Below are positions 47,657 to 56,754 of a stretch of 64,000 nucleotides of DNA, piece by piece. Made by a program: the position numbers and the translations under genes. The notes beneath the pieces were generated by a model. It saw only the letters and a list, made by a program, of their open reading frames with translations. It did not search any database and was not told the DNA's origin. Source of the DNA: Microvirga sp. (lineage in GTDB: Bacteria > Pseudomonadota > Alphaproteobacteria > Rhizobiales > Beijerinckiaceae); the NCBI GenBank assembly GCA_022241475.1, contig JAKOMT010000006.1:62001-126000 (forward strand), in the 5' to 3' direction. Position 1 is the stretch's first letter; every line of letters starts with the position of its first letter.

Positions 47657-48444
47657 GGCTTGCTCCGATTTGGACCATATGTCGGTCCGGTCTTGTCTTA
47701 TTTTTAGACCATTAGGTGGTCCATAGCAACGATCTTGCCGATGTGCTCCACGGCTATTTCGGCCTCGGCGAAGTGCCGTATGGCTAACCGTCGATCGCCG
47801 CTTCGCCCGCCAGAGCGCATTGCTGAGTATAGGATTATTAATTTTCGATTCCTCGGCGACGCGCCTCGCGCCGACGCTCCATCACGACGACGGGTGATGG
47901 ACGGCCTCTCCAAGACCGATACCTCCCGATCGGGAACGTTGCAGCGAGACCGACAGAAATTATGCTAACGACAGTATTTCGAAGAGCATTTCGAGCAACG
48001 CCTTCTCCGATGCCGCATACATCGCGCCGTATTTCCTGTCTCTGATTTGGCAGCGATGAAATTGCAGATGAGCCGCGGATCAGAGGGGCGATCAGTCTTC
48101 TAATTCGACGCAGGCGTTGCGTTTGATAGCATCGAAAAAATCGGAATGTAACCCTTCAATTTCATTCTTTTCGCGATACGATGCTCGAAATCGGCTGCGC
48201 ATCATCGGCGCAGCGGTCTTCGCTTGCTTTCGGCGCAATAGCCATGTTCCGCCGCAACGGCTCCAGGCGGGCCGCGGCCGAGCTTTGGCCGGAAGCTGGC
48301 GGAGCATCCTTTTTCGCGGCGGGTCCGCCCGCTTGCGCCATCGCGAGCCGCCCGCGCATGACGCGTCGCTCGCGCAACCTTGGCCTTAGGGCTGTCGCCG
48401 TCGCAGCCGACTTGCGATCGCGGCTAAAACGGGGACGAACGACA
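47657..48444. other. Accessory intergenic stretch of about 790 bases
   Basis: No gene is assigned. The first 60 bases hold the antitoxin promoter. Around 48090-48210 the minus strand reads RASYREKNEIEGLHSDFFDA and ends at CVELED, a protein-like string that may be a short remnant or small gene, but no start or family supports it. From 48220 on, GC content returns to genome level and leads into the betaine unit, whose promoter should be in 48220-48440. No clear promoter was seen. Confidence 0.35.
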
Positions 48445-50157
48445 ATGACGTTGACCACAGGGGCCAAACCCAAATCCGACCACGCCCAGCATTACGGCGA
48501 CGACCCGCTGAAGGTGCGCGAGACGGGCCATTATCAGGCCGAATACGTGAAGAGCTTCGTCGAAAAGTGGGACGAACTGATCGACTGGGACGCCCGCGCC
48601 ACGAGCGAAGGCGACTTCTTCATCGATATTCTGCGTTCGCGCGGCAAGCACAAGGTGCTCGACGTCGCCTGCGGCACCGGATTCCATTCCGTGCGCCTGC
48701 TGCAGGCCGGGTTCGACGTCACCAGCGTCGACGGCAACGCCGCCATGCTGAACCAGGCCTTCGAGAACGCCAAGGACCGCGACCTGATCCTGAAGCTGAC
48801 CCATGCCGACTGGCGCTGGCTCAACAAGGACATCCAGGGCAAGTACGACGCGATCATCTGTCTCGGCAACTCGTTCACCCACCTGTTCGACGAGGCCGAT
48901 CGCCGCCGGGCGCTGGCGGAATTCTACGCCGCGCTCAAGCACGACGGCATCCTCATCATCGATCAGCGCAACTACGACACGATCCTCGACGACGGCTTTT
49001 CGTCCAAGCACAAGTATTATTATTGCGGGGATCAGGTGACGGCCGAGCCCGAGCATGTGGACGACGGTCTCGCCCGGTTCAAATACACATTTCCTGACGG
49101 CAGCCGGTACACGCTCAACATGTTCCCGCTGCGCCGAAGCTACATGCACAAGCTTCTGAAGGAATCGGGGTTCCAGCGCATCCGCACCTACGGCGACTTC
49201 CAGGAGAATTTCGAGGACACGGATCCGGACTTTCTGGTCCATGTCGTCGAAAAGGCGTTTTCGCCAAACCGTCTGCCCGCCGCCGGCAAGGCCAGGTCGA
49301 CGGACGCCAAGGGCTCGGACGTCAAGGGCTCGGACGTCAAGACCGTCGCGGCGGTGACGGAGGAGTATTACGACAGCGCCGAAGCCGACAATTTCTACTT
49401 CAACATCTGGGGCGGCGAAGACATCCATATCGGTCTCTACGAGGAGACGAGGGACATCAAGGAAGCCAGTCGCGCCACCGTCGAGCGAATGGCGGCGATG
49501 ATCGAGGGCCTGTCGGAGACGACGAGCGTTCTCGACATCGGCGCGGGCTATGGCGGCGCGGCCCGGCATCTGGCGGCGAAATTCGGCTGCTCGGTCGATT
49601 GCCTCAACATCTCCGAGGCGCAGAACGACACGAACCGGTTCCTCAACCGGCGCCAGAACCTCGCTCACCTGATCCAGGTCTCGCACGGCTCGTTCGAGCA
49701 GATCCCGTCGCCCGACGGGAGCCATGACGTCGTCTGGTCGCAGGATGCGATCCTGCATTCGGGCGATCGCCAGCGGGTCTTCGAGGAGGCCCACCGGGTT
49801 CTGAAGTCCGGCGGCCAGCTCATCATGACCGATCCGATGCAGGCCGACGATTGCCCCGCGGGCGTGCTGCAGCCGGTCTACGACCGCATTCATCTGCAGA
49901 GCCTCGGCTCTTTCGCCTATTATCGCACGATCGCCGACAAGATCGGCTTCGAGCTGCTCGATACGGTCGATTACACGCATAATCTGCGCACGCACTATCA
50001 GCGCGTGGGCGAGGATCTTCGCCGCGACTACGACCGGCTCGTGAAGGTCTCGAGCAAGGCGTTCGTCGACCGGATGCTGGTCGGCCTCGAGAACTGGGTC
50101 AAGGCCGCCGACAGCGGCTACATGGCCTGGGGCGTCCTCCACTTCCGCAAGCGCTGA
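48445..50157 (+). CDS. Fused glycine/sarcosine N-methyltransferase - sarcosine/dimethylglycine N-methyltransferase
   Basis: Makes glycine betaine from glycine by three SAM-dependent methylations. 570 residues from ATG 48445. The first domain (to about residue 275) has SAM motif [13 protein letters not shown] at 71-83 and the GSMT-like [14 protein letters not shown] and [17 protein letters not shown] regions. After a linker with a short GSDVK repeat (about 281-299), the second domain has [20 protein letters not shown] and motif [11 protein letters not shown] at 362-371, typical of SDMT. Fused forms are known from halophiles such as Actinopolyspora. metK follows 79 bases later on the same strand. 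The frame extends upstream to 48181, but that part lacks family likeness. Confidence 0.93.
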   Translation: MTLTTGAKPKSDHAQHYGDDPLKVRETGHYQAEYVKSFVEKWDELIDWDARATSEGDFFIDILRSRGKHKVLDVACGTGFHSVRLLQAGFDVTSVDGNAAMLNQAFENAKDRDLILKLTHADWRWLNKDIQGKYDAIICLGNSFTHLFDEADRRRALAEFYAALKHDGILIIDQRNYDTILDDGFSSKHKYYYCGDQVTAEPEHVDDGLARFKYTFPDGSRYTLNMFPLRRSYMHKLLKESGFQRIRTYGDFQENFEDTDPDFLVHVVEKAFSPNRLPAAGKARSTDAKGSDVKGSDVKTVAAVTEEYYDSAEADNFYFNIWGGEDIHIGLYEETRDIKEASRATVERMAAMIEGLSETTSVLDIGAGYGGAARHLAAKFGCSVDCLNISEAQNDTNRFLNRRQNLAHLIQVSHGSFEQIPSPDGSHDVVWSQDAILHSGDRQRVFEEAHRVLKSGGQLIMTDPMQADDCPAGVLQPVYDRIHLQSLGSFAYYRTIADKIGFELLDTVDYTHNLRTHYQRVGEDLRRDYDRLVKVSSKAFVDRMLVGLENWVKAADSGYMAWGVLHFRKR

Positions 50158-50236
50158 GCGCACCCCTTTTCAGAGTTTTTCCAGACGTTTCCGCGGTCCC
50201 GATCGGGGCGCGTCCGGGCATTTCAAGGAGCTACCC

Positions 50237-51439
50237 ATGTCGCAATCATCGACGCCGCCGCGCAGCTGGCTGTTCACGAGCGAATCCGTTTCCGAAGGTC
50301 ATCCCGACAAGATCTGCGACCGCATCTCGGACGAGATCGTCGACGCCTATCTGGCGGCCGATCCGGCCTCCCGCGTGGCCTGCGAAACCCTGACGACGAC
50401 GAACTTCATCTGCATCGCGGGCGAAGTCCGCGGACCGGCGGGCGTGCTGGAGACGATCGAGGAGCGCGTGCGCGACGCGGTTCGCGAGATCGGTTACGAG
50501 CAGGACGGCTTCCACTGGAAGCACAACGAAATCGTCGTGAAGCTGCACGCGCAATCCGCCGATATCGCGGTCGGGGTCGACGCCGCCGGCGAAAAGGACG
50601 AAGGCGCGGGCGACCAGGGCATCATGTTCGGCTATGCGTGTCGCGAGACGCCCGAGCTGATGCCTGCGCCGATCATCTACTCGCACCGCATCCTGCAATC
50701 GATGGCGGAAGCGCGCCGCTCAGGCGTCGAAAAGCTGCTCGGACCGGATTCGAAGAGCCAGGTCACCCTGCGCTACGAGGGCGGCAAGCCGGTCGCCGTC
50801 GATTCGGTGGTCGTCTCGACGCAGCACGACGCCTCGATCGATCAGGCGGCCGTCGCCGAGATCGTCAAGCCCTACATCCGGAACGCGCTTCCCGCAGGCT
50901 GGAACTGCCCGGCGGATCGCCTCTTCATCAACCCGACGGGACGGTTCGTCATCGGCGGGCCGGACGGGGACGCCGGCCTCACGGGCCGCAAGATCATCGT
51001 CGACACCTATGGCGGCGCGGCGCCCCACGGCGGCGGAGCCTTCTCGGGGAAGGATCCCACCAAGGTCGACCGTTCGGCGGCCTACGCCGCGCGCTATCTC
51101 GCCAAGAACGTCGTGGCGGCGGGGCTCTCCGACAAGTGCGTGATCCAGCTCGCCTACGCCATCGGCGTGTCGGACCCCGTCGCGCTCTATGTCGAGACGT
51201 TCGGCACCGCCAAGATCGACACCGACAAGATCCAGGCGGCTCTGCGCGAGATGGTCAAGCTCACCCCGCGCGGCATCCGCGAGCGGCTCAAGCTCAACCG
51301 CCCGATCTACGCCCGCACGGCCGCCTACGGCCATTTCGGGCGCGAGGCCCAGAAGGACGGCGGCTTCTCGTGGGAGAACACCGACCTCGCCGACGAACTC
51401 GCCCGAGCCTTCGGCGCCCGGGCGCAGAACGCGGCCTGA
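50237..51439 (+). CDS. metK: S-adenosylmethionine synthetase
   Basis: Makes SAM from methionine and ATP. 400 residues, normal size. Motifs: [20 protein letters not shown] at the N-terminus, the [13 protein letters not shown] loop, and [19 protein letters not shown] with the phosphate-binding residues. The start ATG 50237 has AAGGAG upstream. Position directly after the betaine methyltransferase suggests a dedicated SAM supply, because each betaine uses three SAM. A second housekeeping metK elsewhere would be expected but cannot be checked here. Confidence 0.95.
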   Translation: MSQSSTPPRSWLFTSESVSEGHPDKICDRISDEIVDAYLAADPASRVACETLTTTNFICIAGEVRGPAGVLETIEERVRDAVREIGYEQDGFHWKHNEIVVKLHAQSADIAVGVDAAGEKDEGAGDQGIMFGYACRETPELMPAPIIYSHRILQSMAEARRSGVEKLLGPDSKSQVTLRYEGGKPVAVDSVVVSTQHDASIDQAAVAEIVKPYIRNALPAGWNCPADRLFINPTGRFVIGGPDGDAGLTGRKIIVDTYGGAAPHGGGAFSGKDPTKVDRSAAYAARYLAKNVVAAGLSDKCVIQLAYAIGVSDPVALYVETFGTAKIDTDKIQAALREMVKLTPRGIRERLKLNRPIYARTAAYGHFGREAQKDGGFSWENTDLADELARAFGARAQNAA

Positions 51440-51467
51440 TCGGCTGACGCAGCTCGAACTGAAAACT

Positions 51468-51504
51468 AACAACCCCCGCGATCATCGCGATCGCCGGGGT
51501 TGTT
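51468..51504. terminator. Bidirectional terminator between metK and the SLOG-like gene
   Basis: Arms AACAACCCC (51468-51476) and GGGGTTGTT (51496-51504), with an inner CGCGAT/ATCGCG hairpin. It starts 28 bases after metK and abuts the stop of the convergent SLOG-like gene, so it can serve both. Confidence 0.8.
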
Positions 51505-52062
51505 CTAATTGAACATGCCGAGTTGCTGAGGGGCTAGCTCAGCCAATCGGCGTGGAATATCGATTTTGCGCTCGGCATCCTCACGAGCTTCCGGCGACAT
51601 GAACTCGAGCAAGGCTTCGAGTTGCGAACTTTCACCCACTGCACGAAACGCCTTGGCCTTGTTGACGAAGACATATGTCTTTTTTCCTCGCGAGAGCAGT
51701 TCGAGCACGTTCTTCAATGTGCCCACGCTGCGCGAATCCCAGATCATGAGGCCATAATCCGCCTCTTCCGCCATGGCGACGTCTTTCGCTGTGAAAAACG
51801 CGCGCGTTCCGGGTGCGGCATCGGCCTCGATCGGCGTCACGACCCAAGCCCCGAGATTATTACGCGGCTTCGAACCGCTGCAATAGACGACCACATTTTT
51901 CGCCCGTCTTTCGACGAGATAGCTCTGGACCGAAGAATCGACGCCATCCGCGTCACCGACGGCGATGCGCAGGTTTTGATCGACAATCGTGTCGATCCGT
52001 TCCTTGACCCGCTCGTCGAGCTTCTTGATCTTGATCGAACCGGCGATGAATACCGTGGTCAT
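51505..52062 (-). CDS. SLOG-like nucleotide-binding domain protein
   Basis: 185 residues from ATG 52062; a GTG three bases upstream is an alternative. The Rossmann-like start TTVFIAGSIKIKKLDERV is followed by AVGDADGVDSSVQSYLVER at residues 34-52, where the glycine-rich GDADGVDS matches the G(G)xxGxD loop of SLOG/DprA/LOG-type folds. VVVYCSG and ADYGLMIWDSRSVGTLKN follow, as in proteins that bind nucleotide or ADP-ribose ligands. The first base lies 5 bases from the stop of the PRTase gene. GC content is lower than in flanking genes. Function unknown; such proteins occur in nucleotide-based conflict systems. Confidence 0.7.
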   Translation of the reverse strand: MTTVFIAGSIKIKKLDERVKERIDTIVDQNLRIAVGDADGVDSSVQSYLVERRAKNVVVYCSGSKPRNNLGAWVVTPIEADAAPGTRAFFTAKDVAMAEEADYGLMIWDSRSVGTLKNVLELLSRGKKTYVFVNKAKAFRAVGESSQLEALLEFMSPEAREDAERKIDIPRRLAELAPQQLGMFN

Positions 52063-52066
52063 CACG

Positions 52067-52642
52067 TTACGTCCAGGTTAGCGTGGCGACATAGATCTTT
52101 GCCACTTTAGGGTACGTTCGCAGCATTGAACAAGCCGCTTCGAGCGTCGCGCCCGTATCGAATAAATCGTCGATCAACAGCAAATTCGATTTCCCGTCAG
52201 GAAGAATATCGTCGACGACAAGCCGCCCGGCAAGGAGAGCAAGTTTTTTCTCGCGGTCCTTCTCATCCTTGAGCGATGACCCGGCGTTGCTCGTCAATAA
52301 ATTTTCGATGCACGGTACGCTGAGGAGGTTCGCAACAGCTCGCGCGAGCTCGGTAACCGGCTGCCGTGCCCTGTATGTCGAGGGGGGCACTGGCAAAACA
52401 AAATCAATTTCCGGAAAATTGGGTACGGCATGCTCATACAAAGCGGCTGCCAGCGCCGGGACATGCGACCAAGCCTTTCTATACTTCAGTTGGAATAGTG
52501 CTTCGCCTATCTCGGTTCGCTCAGTTTCGAACTGAGGATGCCCGAATTCATTGTCGCCGGTGTAGGTGCTACGAATCTTGTGCTTGTCGAGCGCGACGCC
52601 CCGCGTCCATACCCCGTCAAGCGCCTTCAAACAGACTTTCAT
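52067..52642 (-). CDS. ComF-like phosphoribosyltransferase
   Basis: 191 residues. The PRPP-binding loop LLLIDDLFDTGATLEAA at residues 154-170 is the classical type I PRTase motif. It is preceded by FVLPVPPSTYRARQPVTELARAVA, as in ComF. The first 60 residues (GVALDKHKIRSTYTG, then ERTEIGEALFQLKYR) are not typical of ComF and no zinc ribbon is present. It is the first gene of the pair with the SLOG-like protein, 4 bases apart, so they probably act together. Lower GC than neighbours and an AT-rich promoter region (52643-52710) suggest a transferred cassette. Confidence 0.75.
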   Translation of the reverse strand: MKVCLKALDGVWTRGVALDKHKIRSTYTGDNEFGHPQFETERTEIGEALFQLKYRKAWSHVPALAAALYEHAVPNFPEIDFVLPVPPSTYRARQPVTELARAVANLLSVPCIENLLTSNAGSSLKDEKDREKKLALLAGRLVVDDILPDGKSNLLLIDDLFDTGATLEAACSMLRTYPKVAKIYVATLTWT

Positions 52643-52786
52643 GCCAAAAACCTCTGCTCAAAAAGCAATTTTAAATATATTCTATTTTTTAAGATCAACT
52701 AAAAAGCCTCGGCGAAGCCAGCGCTTCCATGCCAAAAAATAAAATGCGCTTCCGAGAACGCCGTCTTCGGACGTTGGGGACTGAAG

Positions 52787-53218
52787 TCACTCATCCGCTG
52801 GCGGCACCAGCGGATTCCAGACGATCTCCCAGACGTGTCCGTCGGGATCGCGAAAATACCCGGCGTAGCCGCCGTAGAAGGTGTACTGCGGCGACTTGAT
52901 GATCTCCGCGCCCGCGCGCCGCGCCGCCTCCATCGTTTCGTCGACCTCGCCCTTGCGCGAGACATTGTGTCCGATAGTGAACGCCGTCGACGAGACGGGG
53001 GGCTTCGGCAGCCCGGTGTCGAAGGCGATGTCGTCCTGCGCCCAGATCGCGAGCTTGAGCCCGCCTGACAGATCGAAGAAGGCGACCGCGCCATGCTCGA
53101 ACTCGCGACCGACGACGCCGTCGGTCGGCAGGCCGAGCCCGTCGCGATAGAAGGCGAGCGATCGTTCGAGATCTGCGACGCCGAGCGTGAGGACGGAAAT
53201 GCATGGTTTCATGGGCAT
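52787..53218 (-). CDS. VOC family (glyoxalase-like) protein
   Basis: 143 residues from ATG 53218; ATG 53212 is equally possible. MPMKPCISVLTLGVADLERSL and FYRDGLGLPTDG form the first beta-alpha-beta-beta-beta unit, and YAGYFRDPDGHVWEIVWNPL the second with the Glu ligand. The usual first-His metal ligand position reads ISVLTLG without His, so metal binding is uncertain. This type includes bleomycin-resistance-like binding proteins. Longer frames upstream are not family-like. Confidence 0.8.
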   Translation of the reverse strand: MPMKPCISVLTLGVADLERSLAFYRDGLGLPTDGVVGREFEHGAVAFFDLSGGLKLAIWAQDDIAFDTGLPKPPVSSTAFTIGHNVSRKGEVDETMEAARRAGAEIIKSPQYTFYGGYAGYFRDPDGHVWEIVWNPLVPPADE

Positions 53219-53388
53219 GCCTTGCGGTTTTGACCGGAGCGATGCGAACCTCGGTTCGTGGGGCCTTCGCCGACTTTGATCGAAGATCCTTCTGAGCGAG
53301 CGTCGGGCGAACCTCGCTATCGCGACTGTGACAGGAAACGCCGATTCCCGCATTGCTAGGCGGCCCGAGCGGCAATAGCTCATAGAGC

Positions 53389-54822
53389 ATGGCCTTTTCG
53401 CTCGCGTTCCCCATCGGTCCCGTGCTGTTCCTTGACGACGTCGAGAACGGCCGTTTGCGGCTGTCCGCGCTCTTCATCACCGCTAAGGGGGATCAGCCGG
53501 CCCCGGTCGAATTGGGGACGGAGACGGCCCGCGCCGAATTGCTGGCGGACTACGAAAACGCCACCGTCTGGCGCGCCCGGTTCTCGCTGCCGGCCGATCG
53601 ATCATCCGCCTATGCGTGGAACGGCGAGAACTACGAGATCGCGGGCGATCTCACGGGCGATCTGCGCCTCGCCTATGTCTCCTGCAACGGCGAGGAGGTG
53701 GGCGACATGGATCGCGAAGGCTCCGAGCGCAACGCCATGTGGGCGCGTTTGCGCGAAGAGCACCGCCGCGAGCCCTTCGCGCTCATGCTGCACGGAGGCG
53801 ATCAGGTCTACGCCGACGAGGTCACGCGGGGACACGAACTCAGCCACGACTGGCCCGACCGGGCGCCCAGAGATCCGTCGCGGGCGGCGCTCAATGATCT
53901 CCGGCGACATTTGCGCGAACGCTTTTTCGAGCGCTACGCCGCGCTCTACGCAGCGCCGGAACTGGCGTGGCTGGCCGCGCGCACGCCCTCGCTCATGCAA
54001 TGGGACGATCACGACATCTGCGACGGGTGGGGGTCGCTGCGCCGCTCGCGAACCTATTCGCCGGTGGGCCAGGCGTTGTTTGCGGCGGCGCGGGAGAGCT
54101 TCCTGATCCTCCAGCATGCGACGACGGAGGGCGACCTGCCCGCCCGCTTCGCCGACCCGTCGGGGGAGCATCTCGGCTGGAGCGTCCGCGCTCCCGGCCT
54201 GCGCATTCTGGCCCCCGACCTGCGATCGGAGCGGACGCGGCGCAACATCATGGGGCCCGGCGGCTGGGCGATGATGGAGGCGGAGGCGAAGCGAGACGCG
54301 CAGGGGCATACGCTGCTGCTGTCCAGCGTTCCGCTGCTCGGTCCGCGCCTGTCGTTGCTGGAAGCGCTGATGGTGGTGATCCCGCGGATGCAGGAATACG
54401 AGGACGACCTGCGCGACCAATGGCAGAGCCGGGCGCACCGCGAGGAGTGGCGCCGGATCCTGCGTCTCGTGCGCGACATGGCGCGCCGGGACGGCCATGA
54501 CCTGACGGCCGTCTCCGGCGAAATCCATCTGGCCACGCGCGCCGTGATGGATCTCGGCGACGGGCTCCACCTCAATCAGCTCGTGGCCTCCGGCATCGCC
54601 CATCGGGCGCCGCCGAAGGGATGGGCGCGTTTTCTCGGCGCCCTCGCCTCGCTGGGCGAAGATCCGCTGCCCGATCATCCGATCAGGATCGCGCGCCTGC
54701 CCGGGCAGAGCGCCCGCTACGTCGCCGAGCGGAACTATCTGCTCCTCGAACGGTTTTCTGGCGACTGGCAGGCGCGTTGGGATCTGGAAGCGAGCGGGAA
54801 GACCGAGCCCCTCGCACTCTGA
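53389..54822 (+). CDS. PhoD-like alkaline phosphatase / metallophosphoesterase
   Basis: 477 residues. The metallophosphatase motifs are HGGDQVYADE near residue 140 and the MQWDDHDICDGWGS region near residue 205, with a late GEIHLATRA (His) near residue 382; these provide metal ligands as in PhoD-type enzymes. No signal peptide or Tat motif is seen, so it may act in the cytoplasm, unlike secreted PhoD. The substrate is not known. It starts at ATG 53389, divergent from the VOC gene, and is followed by an MgtC-like gene. Confidence 0.8.
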   Translation: MAFSLAFPIGPVLFLDDVENGRLRLSALFITAKGDQPAPVELGTETARAELLADYENATVWRARFSLPADRSSAYAWNGENYEIAGDLTGDLRLAYVSCNGEEVGDMDREGSERNAMWARLREEHRREPFALMLHGGDQVYADEVTRGHELSHDWPDRAPRDPSRAALNDLRRHLRERFFERYAALYAAPELAWLAARTPSLMQWDDHDICDGWGSLRRSRTYSPVGQALFAAARESFLILQHATTEGDLPARFADPSGEHLGWSVRAPGLRILAPDLRSERTRRNIMGPGGWAMMEAEAKRDAQGHTLLLSSVPLLGPRLSLLEALMVVIPRMQEYEDDLRDQWQSRAHREEWRRILRLVRDMARRDGHDLTAVSGEIHLATRAVMDLGDGLHLNQLVASGIAHRAPPKGWARFLGALASLGEDPLPDHPIRIARLPGQSARYVAERNYLLLERFSGDWQARWDLEASGKTEPLAL

Positions 54823-54857
54823 TCGCCATATTCAGCGCTCGCGTCACGGAGTTCGTC

Positions 54858-55595
54858 ATGACCCCCGACAGTTTTCTGGACGCGTTGCGAGACGCCGACG
54901 TGATGATCCCGCTCGTCTGCAGTCTCGTCGCCGGCGCCCTGGTCGGCCTGGAGCGTGAATATCAGGGCAAGCCCGCGGGGCTGCGAACTCATGCGCTGGT
55001 CTGTTTCGCGTCCGCGCTGATGACTTTGCTCGGGCTCAGGATGTCCGAATGGACGGCGGACCTCCCGGTGGGCACCGAGATCGTTTCGGATATGGCGCGG
55101 ATGCCGCACGCGATTTTGACCGGGATCGGGTTTCTCTGCGCGGGCGTGATCTTTCGGGAAGGCGCCACCGTGCAGGGGTTGACCACTGCGGCGTCGCTCT
55201 GGCTGACGGCCGCGCTCGGCATCGTCTTCGGCGCAGGATTGGTGGAGCTAGCGACGATCGGAACGGGGATCGCGCTGCTTGTTCTGGTCTTGTTGCAGGT
55301 GGTGCAGTGCTTGATGCCGGCCAAGCCGGAAATCCGCCTCGAAGTCGCCGTTTCTCTTGACAGCAGCTATGACGGCGCCGCCCTGACGTCCGATCTCGCG
55401 GCGGAAGGGCTTCAAGTCACGTCGATGGCCGCTCGCCAGGACAGCGCCAGCGGATTGCGGCGATACGTCATGCTCGCATCCGGCACGGACAGGAGCATCG
55501 ACGTCGATCGTCTCCTGAGGACGCTGCAACGGGGCGGCGCGATGCAGGAGGTCGCCATCAGTCCGCTGATCAATGATCCCGAGGCTCGAGCCTGA
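54858..55595 (+). CDS. MgtC/SapB family membrane protein
   Basis: 245 residues from ATG 54858. Four to five helices in the first 150 residues with the family motif LVCSLVAGALVGLEREYQGKPAGLRTHALVC and the GIGFLCAGVIFREGATVQGLTTAASLW stretch. A cytoplasmic C-terminal ACT-like domain follows (EIRLEVAVSLDSSYDG to the end). MgtC proteins modulate magnesium homeostasis and the F-type ATPase, and are tied to survival in low Mg. It lies 35 bases after the PhoD-like gene, perhaps co-transcribed. Confidence 0.88.
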   Translation: MTPDSFLDALRDADVMIPLVCSLVAGALVGLEREYQGKPAGLRTHALVCFASALMTLLGLRMSEWTADLPVGTEIVSDMARMPHAILTGIGFLCAGVIFREGATVQGLTTAASLWLTAALGIVFGAGLVELATIGTGIALLVLVLLQVVQCLMPAKPEIRLEVAVSLDSSYDGAALTSDLAAEGLQVTSMAARQDSASGLRRYVMLASGTDRSIDVDRLLRTLQRGGAMQEVAISPLINDPEARA

Positions 55596-55679
55596 CGCAT
55601 GCGCGGTTGGGGTCGATGACGTTCGATCACCCCCCGGACGGGCCGCCGTCCATGCCGCGGCCGCCCATACCCATGCGCG

Positions 55680-55949
55680 ATGGTCGGCGGCCCCGGACAG
55701 GACGGCGGCAAGTCGGTCTACGTCGCGGTGGACGATCTCGACGCGCTCTACGAGCGGGTGAAGGCCTCGGGCGTCACGATCGAGCAGGAACCCGTCCAGC
55801 GCGATTACGGCGGCCGCGAATTCATCTGCCGCGACCCGGAAGGCAACGTCTGGTGCTTTGGCGGATATTGGCCGATGCTGGTCAGCACGCCCTGCCAGGA
55901 ACTGAAATCGAAAAAGCGCATGTCGGGCCTCCTGCCGGATCGCCCGTGA
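55680..55949 (+). pseudogene. C-terminal fragment of a VOC (glyoxalase-like) gene
   Basis: The frame starts abruptly in the middle of a VOC protein: MVGGPGQDGGKSVYVAVDDL, then LYERVKASGVTIEQEPVQRD and REFICRDPEGNVWCFGGYWP, which is the second half of a PhnB-like or glyoxalase domain. The first half, normally 60-70 residues, is missing; upstream bases 55596-55680 encode nothing family-like. It is likely a truncated copy. On the opposite strand, the next gene start is also broken at this point (55956-55994). Confidence 0.65.
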
Positions 55950-55955
55950 CATTAG

Positions 55956-55994
55956 CGTGGGCACGGCGCCGACGAATCCCGTGATGCAGGTCAT
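55956..55994 (-). pseudogene. 5' stub of a DUF1428-like gene
   Basis: An ATG at 55994 (minus strand) has a near-perfect ribosome site, AGAGGAGGAACG, just before it and opens with MTCITGFVGAVPT. This is close to the N-terminus of DUF1428 proteins as I recall them. After 13 codons it runs into the antisense of the VOC fragment and loses sense. A good translation start with no gene behind it points to a deletion that joined the two remnants. Confidence 0.5.
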
Positions 55995-56112
55995 GATCGT
56001 TCCTCCTCTTTCAACAAAGGTCAGCCTGTTTCGTGGCGAATTTTTGCGCCGCTCGCCGGCGGCGTTCGAGGTCGAGTCAAGCGAGAGACGCGCGCCCTTG
56101 CGGAGCGTCCCG

Positions 56113-56754
56113 TCAGGGGCCGTCGATAGTCGATCGCCTCTCGGCGCCGTCCGGGGAATAGTCGAGCAACGCCGTGCCGCTCGCGAAGATGCGGTGGCCG
56201 GTCAGGGTGAGTCCGAGCGGCTCGGCGAGCCCTTCGAACAGCGTCGCGCCCCGCCCGATGGCGACGGGGTAGATCATGATCTGAAGCGTATCGATCAAAC
56301 CCTGCGCGGCGAGGGCGCGCACCAGTTCCCCGCTGCCGAGGATGGTCATGTCGGGACCCTCCTCGCCCTTGAGCGCGCGAAACGCCGCGAGCGCATCGGA
56401 CCCGACGATCCGCGCGGGCCCCCAGGGCGCCTCGCGCAGGCTGGTCGAGACGACGATCTTCTCGGCCCGGTTCATTCCGGCGGCGATCGCGGGCATCCTC
56501 TCTTCGGCCAGAGGAAGCGTCCAGAACGCCGCCATGTGCTCGTAGGTGCGCCGCCCGAAGACCAGAACGTCGCCCCGCGCGATTTGCTCCTCGGAAAAGC
56601 GGAGCTCCTCCGGCCCGTGGCGATTCCACGAGATGTCCTCGTCGGGCCCTTTGTAGAAGCCGTCGGCGGACTGGAACGTGAAACTGGAGAGGCGGCGGGG
56701 CGCCGTCTCGCCGGCGCGCGATTCCTCGCTCGAGGAGGCGAGGGGGGCGCTCAT
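56113..56754 (-). CDS. Dihydrofolate-reductase-family (RibD C-terminal-like) protein
   Basis: 213 residues from ATG 56754, overlapping the stop of the upstream VOC gene as ATGA. After a 25-residue polar head, LSSFTFQSADGFYKGPDEDI is followed by VLVFGRRTYEHMAAFW and ILGSGELVRALAAQGLIDTL, the NADPH-binding pattern of the YwjB/RibD-type reductase fold. Such proteins are widespread, small, and usually of unknown substrate. It is the second gene of a probable two-gene operon with a PhnB-like VOC protein. Confidence 0.82.
   Translation of the reverse strand: MSAPLASSSEESRAGETAPRRLSSFTFQSADGFYKGPDEDISWNRHGPEELRFSEEQIARGDVLVFGRRTYEHMAAFWTLPLAEERMPAIAAGMNRAEKIVVSTSLREAPWGPARIVGSDALAAFRALKGEEGPDMTILGSGELVRALAAQGLIDTLQIMIYPVAIGRGATLFEGLAEPLGLTLTGHRIFASGTALLDYSPDGAERRSTIDGP

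Noticed and set aside
47704..47968. Two overlapping small ORFs (69 and 77 aa) upstream of the antitoxin
   Set aside because: No ribosome site or recognisable family; one starts next to the antitoxin promoter region.
48181..48444. Upstream in-frame extension of the betaine methyltransferase
   Set aside because: Ser/Arg/Ala-rich, no family likeness, and the ATG at 48445 gives the known N-terminus.
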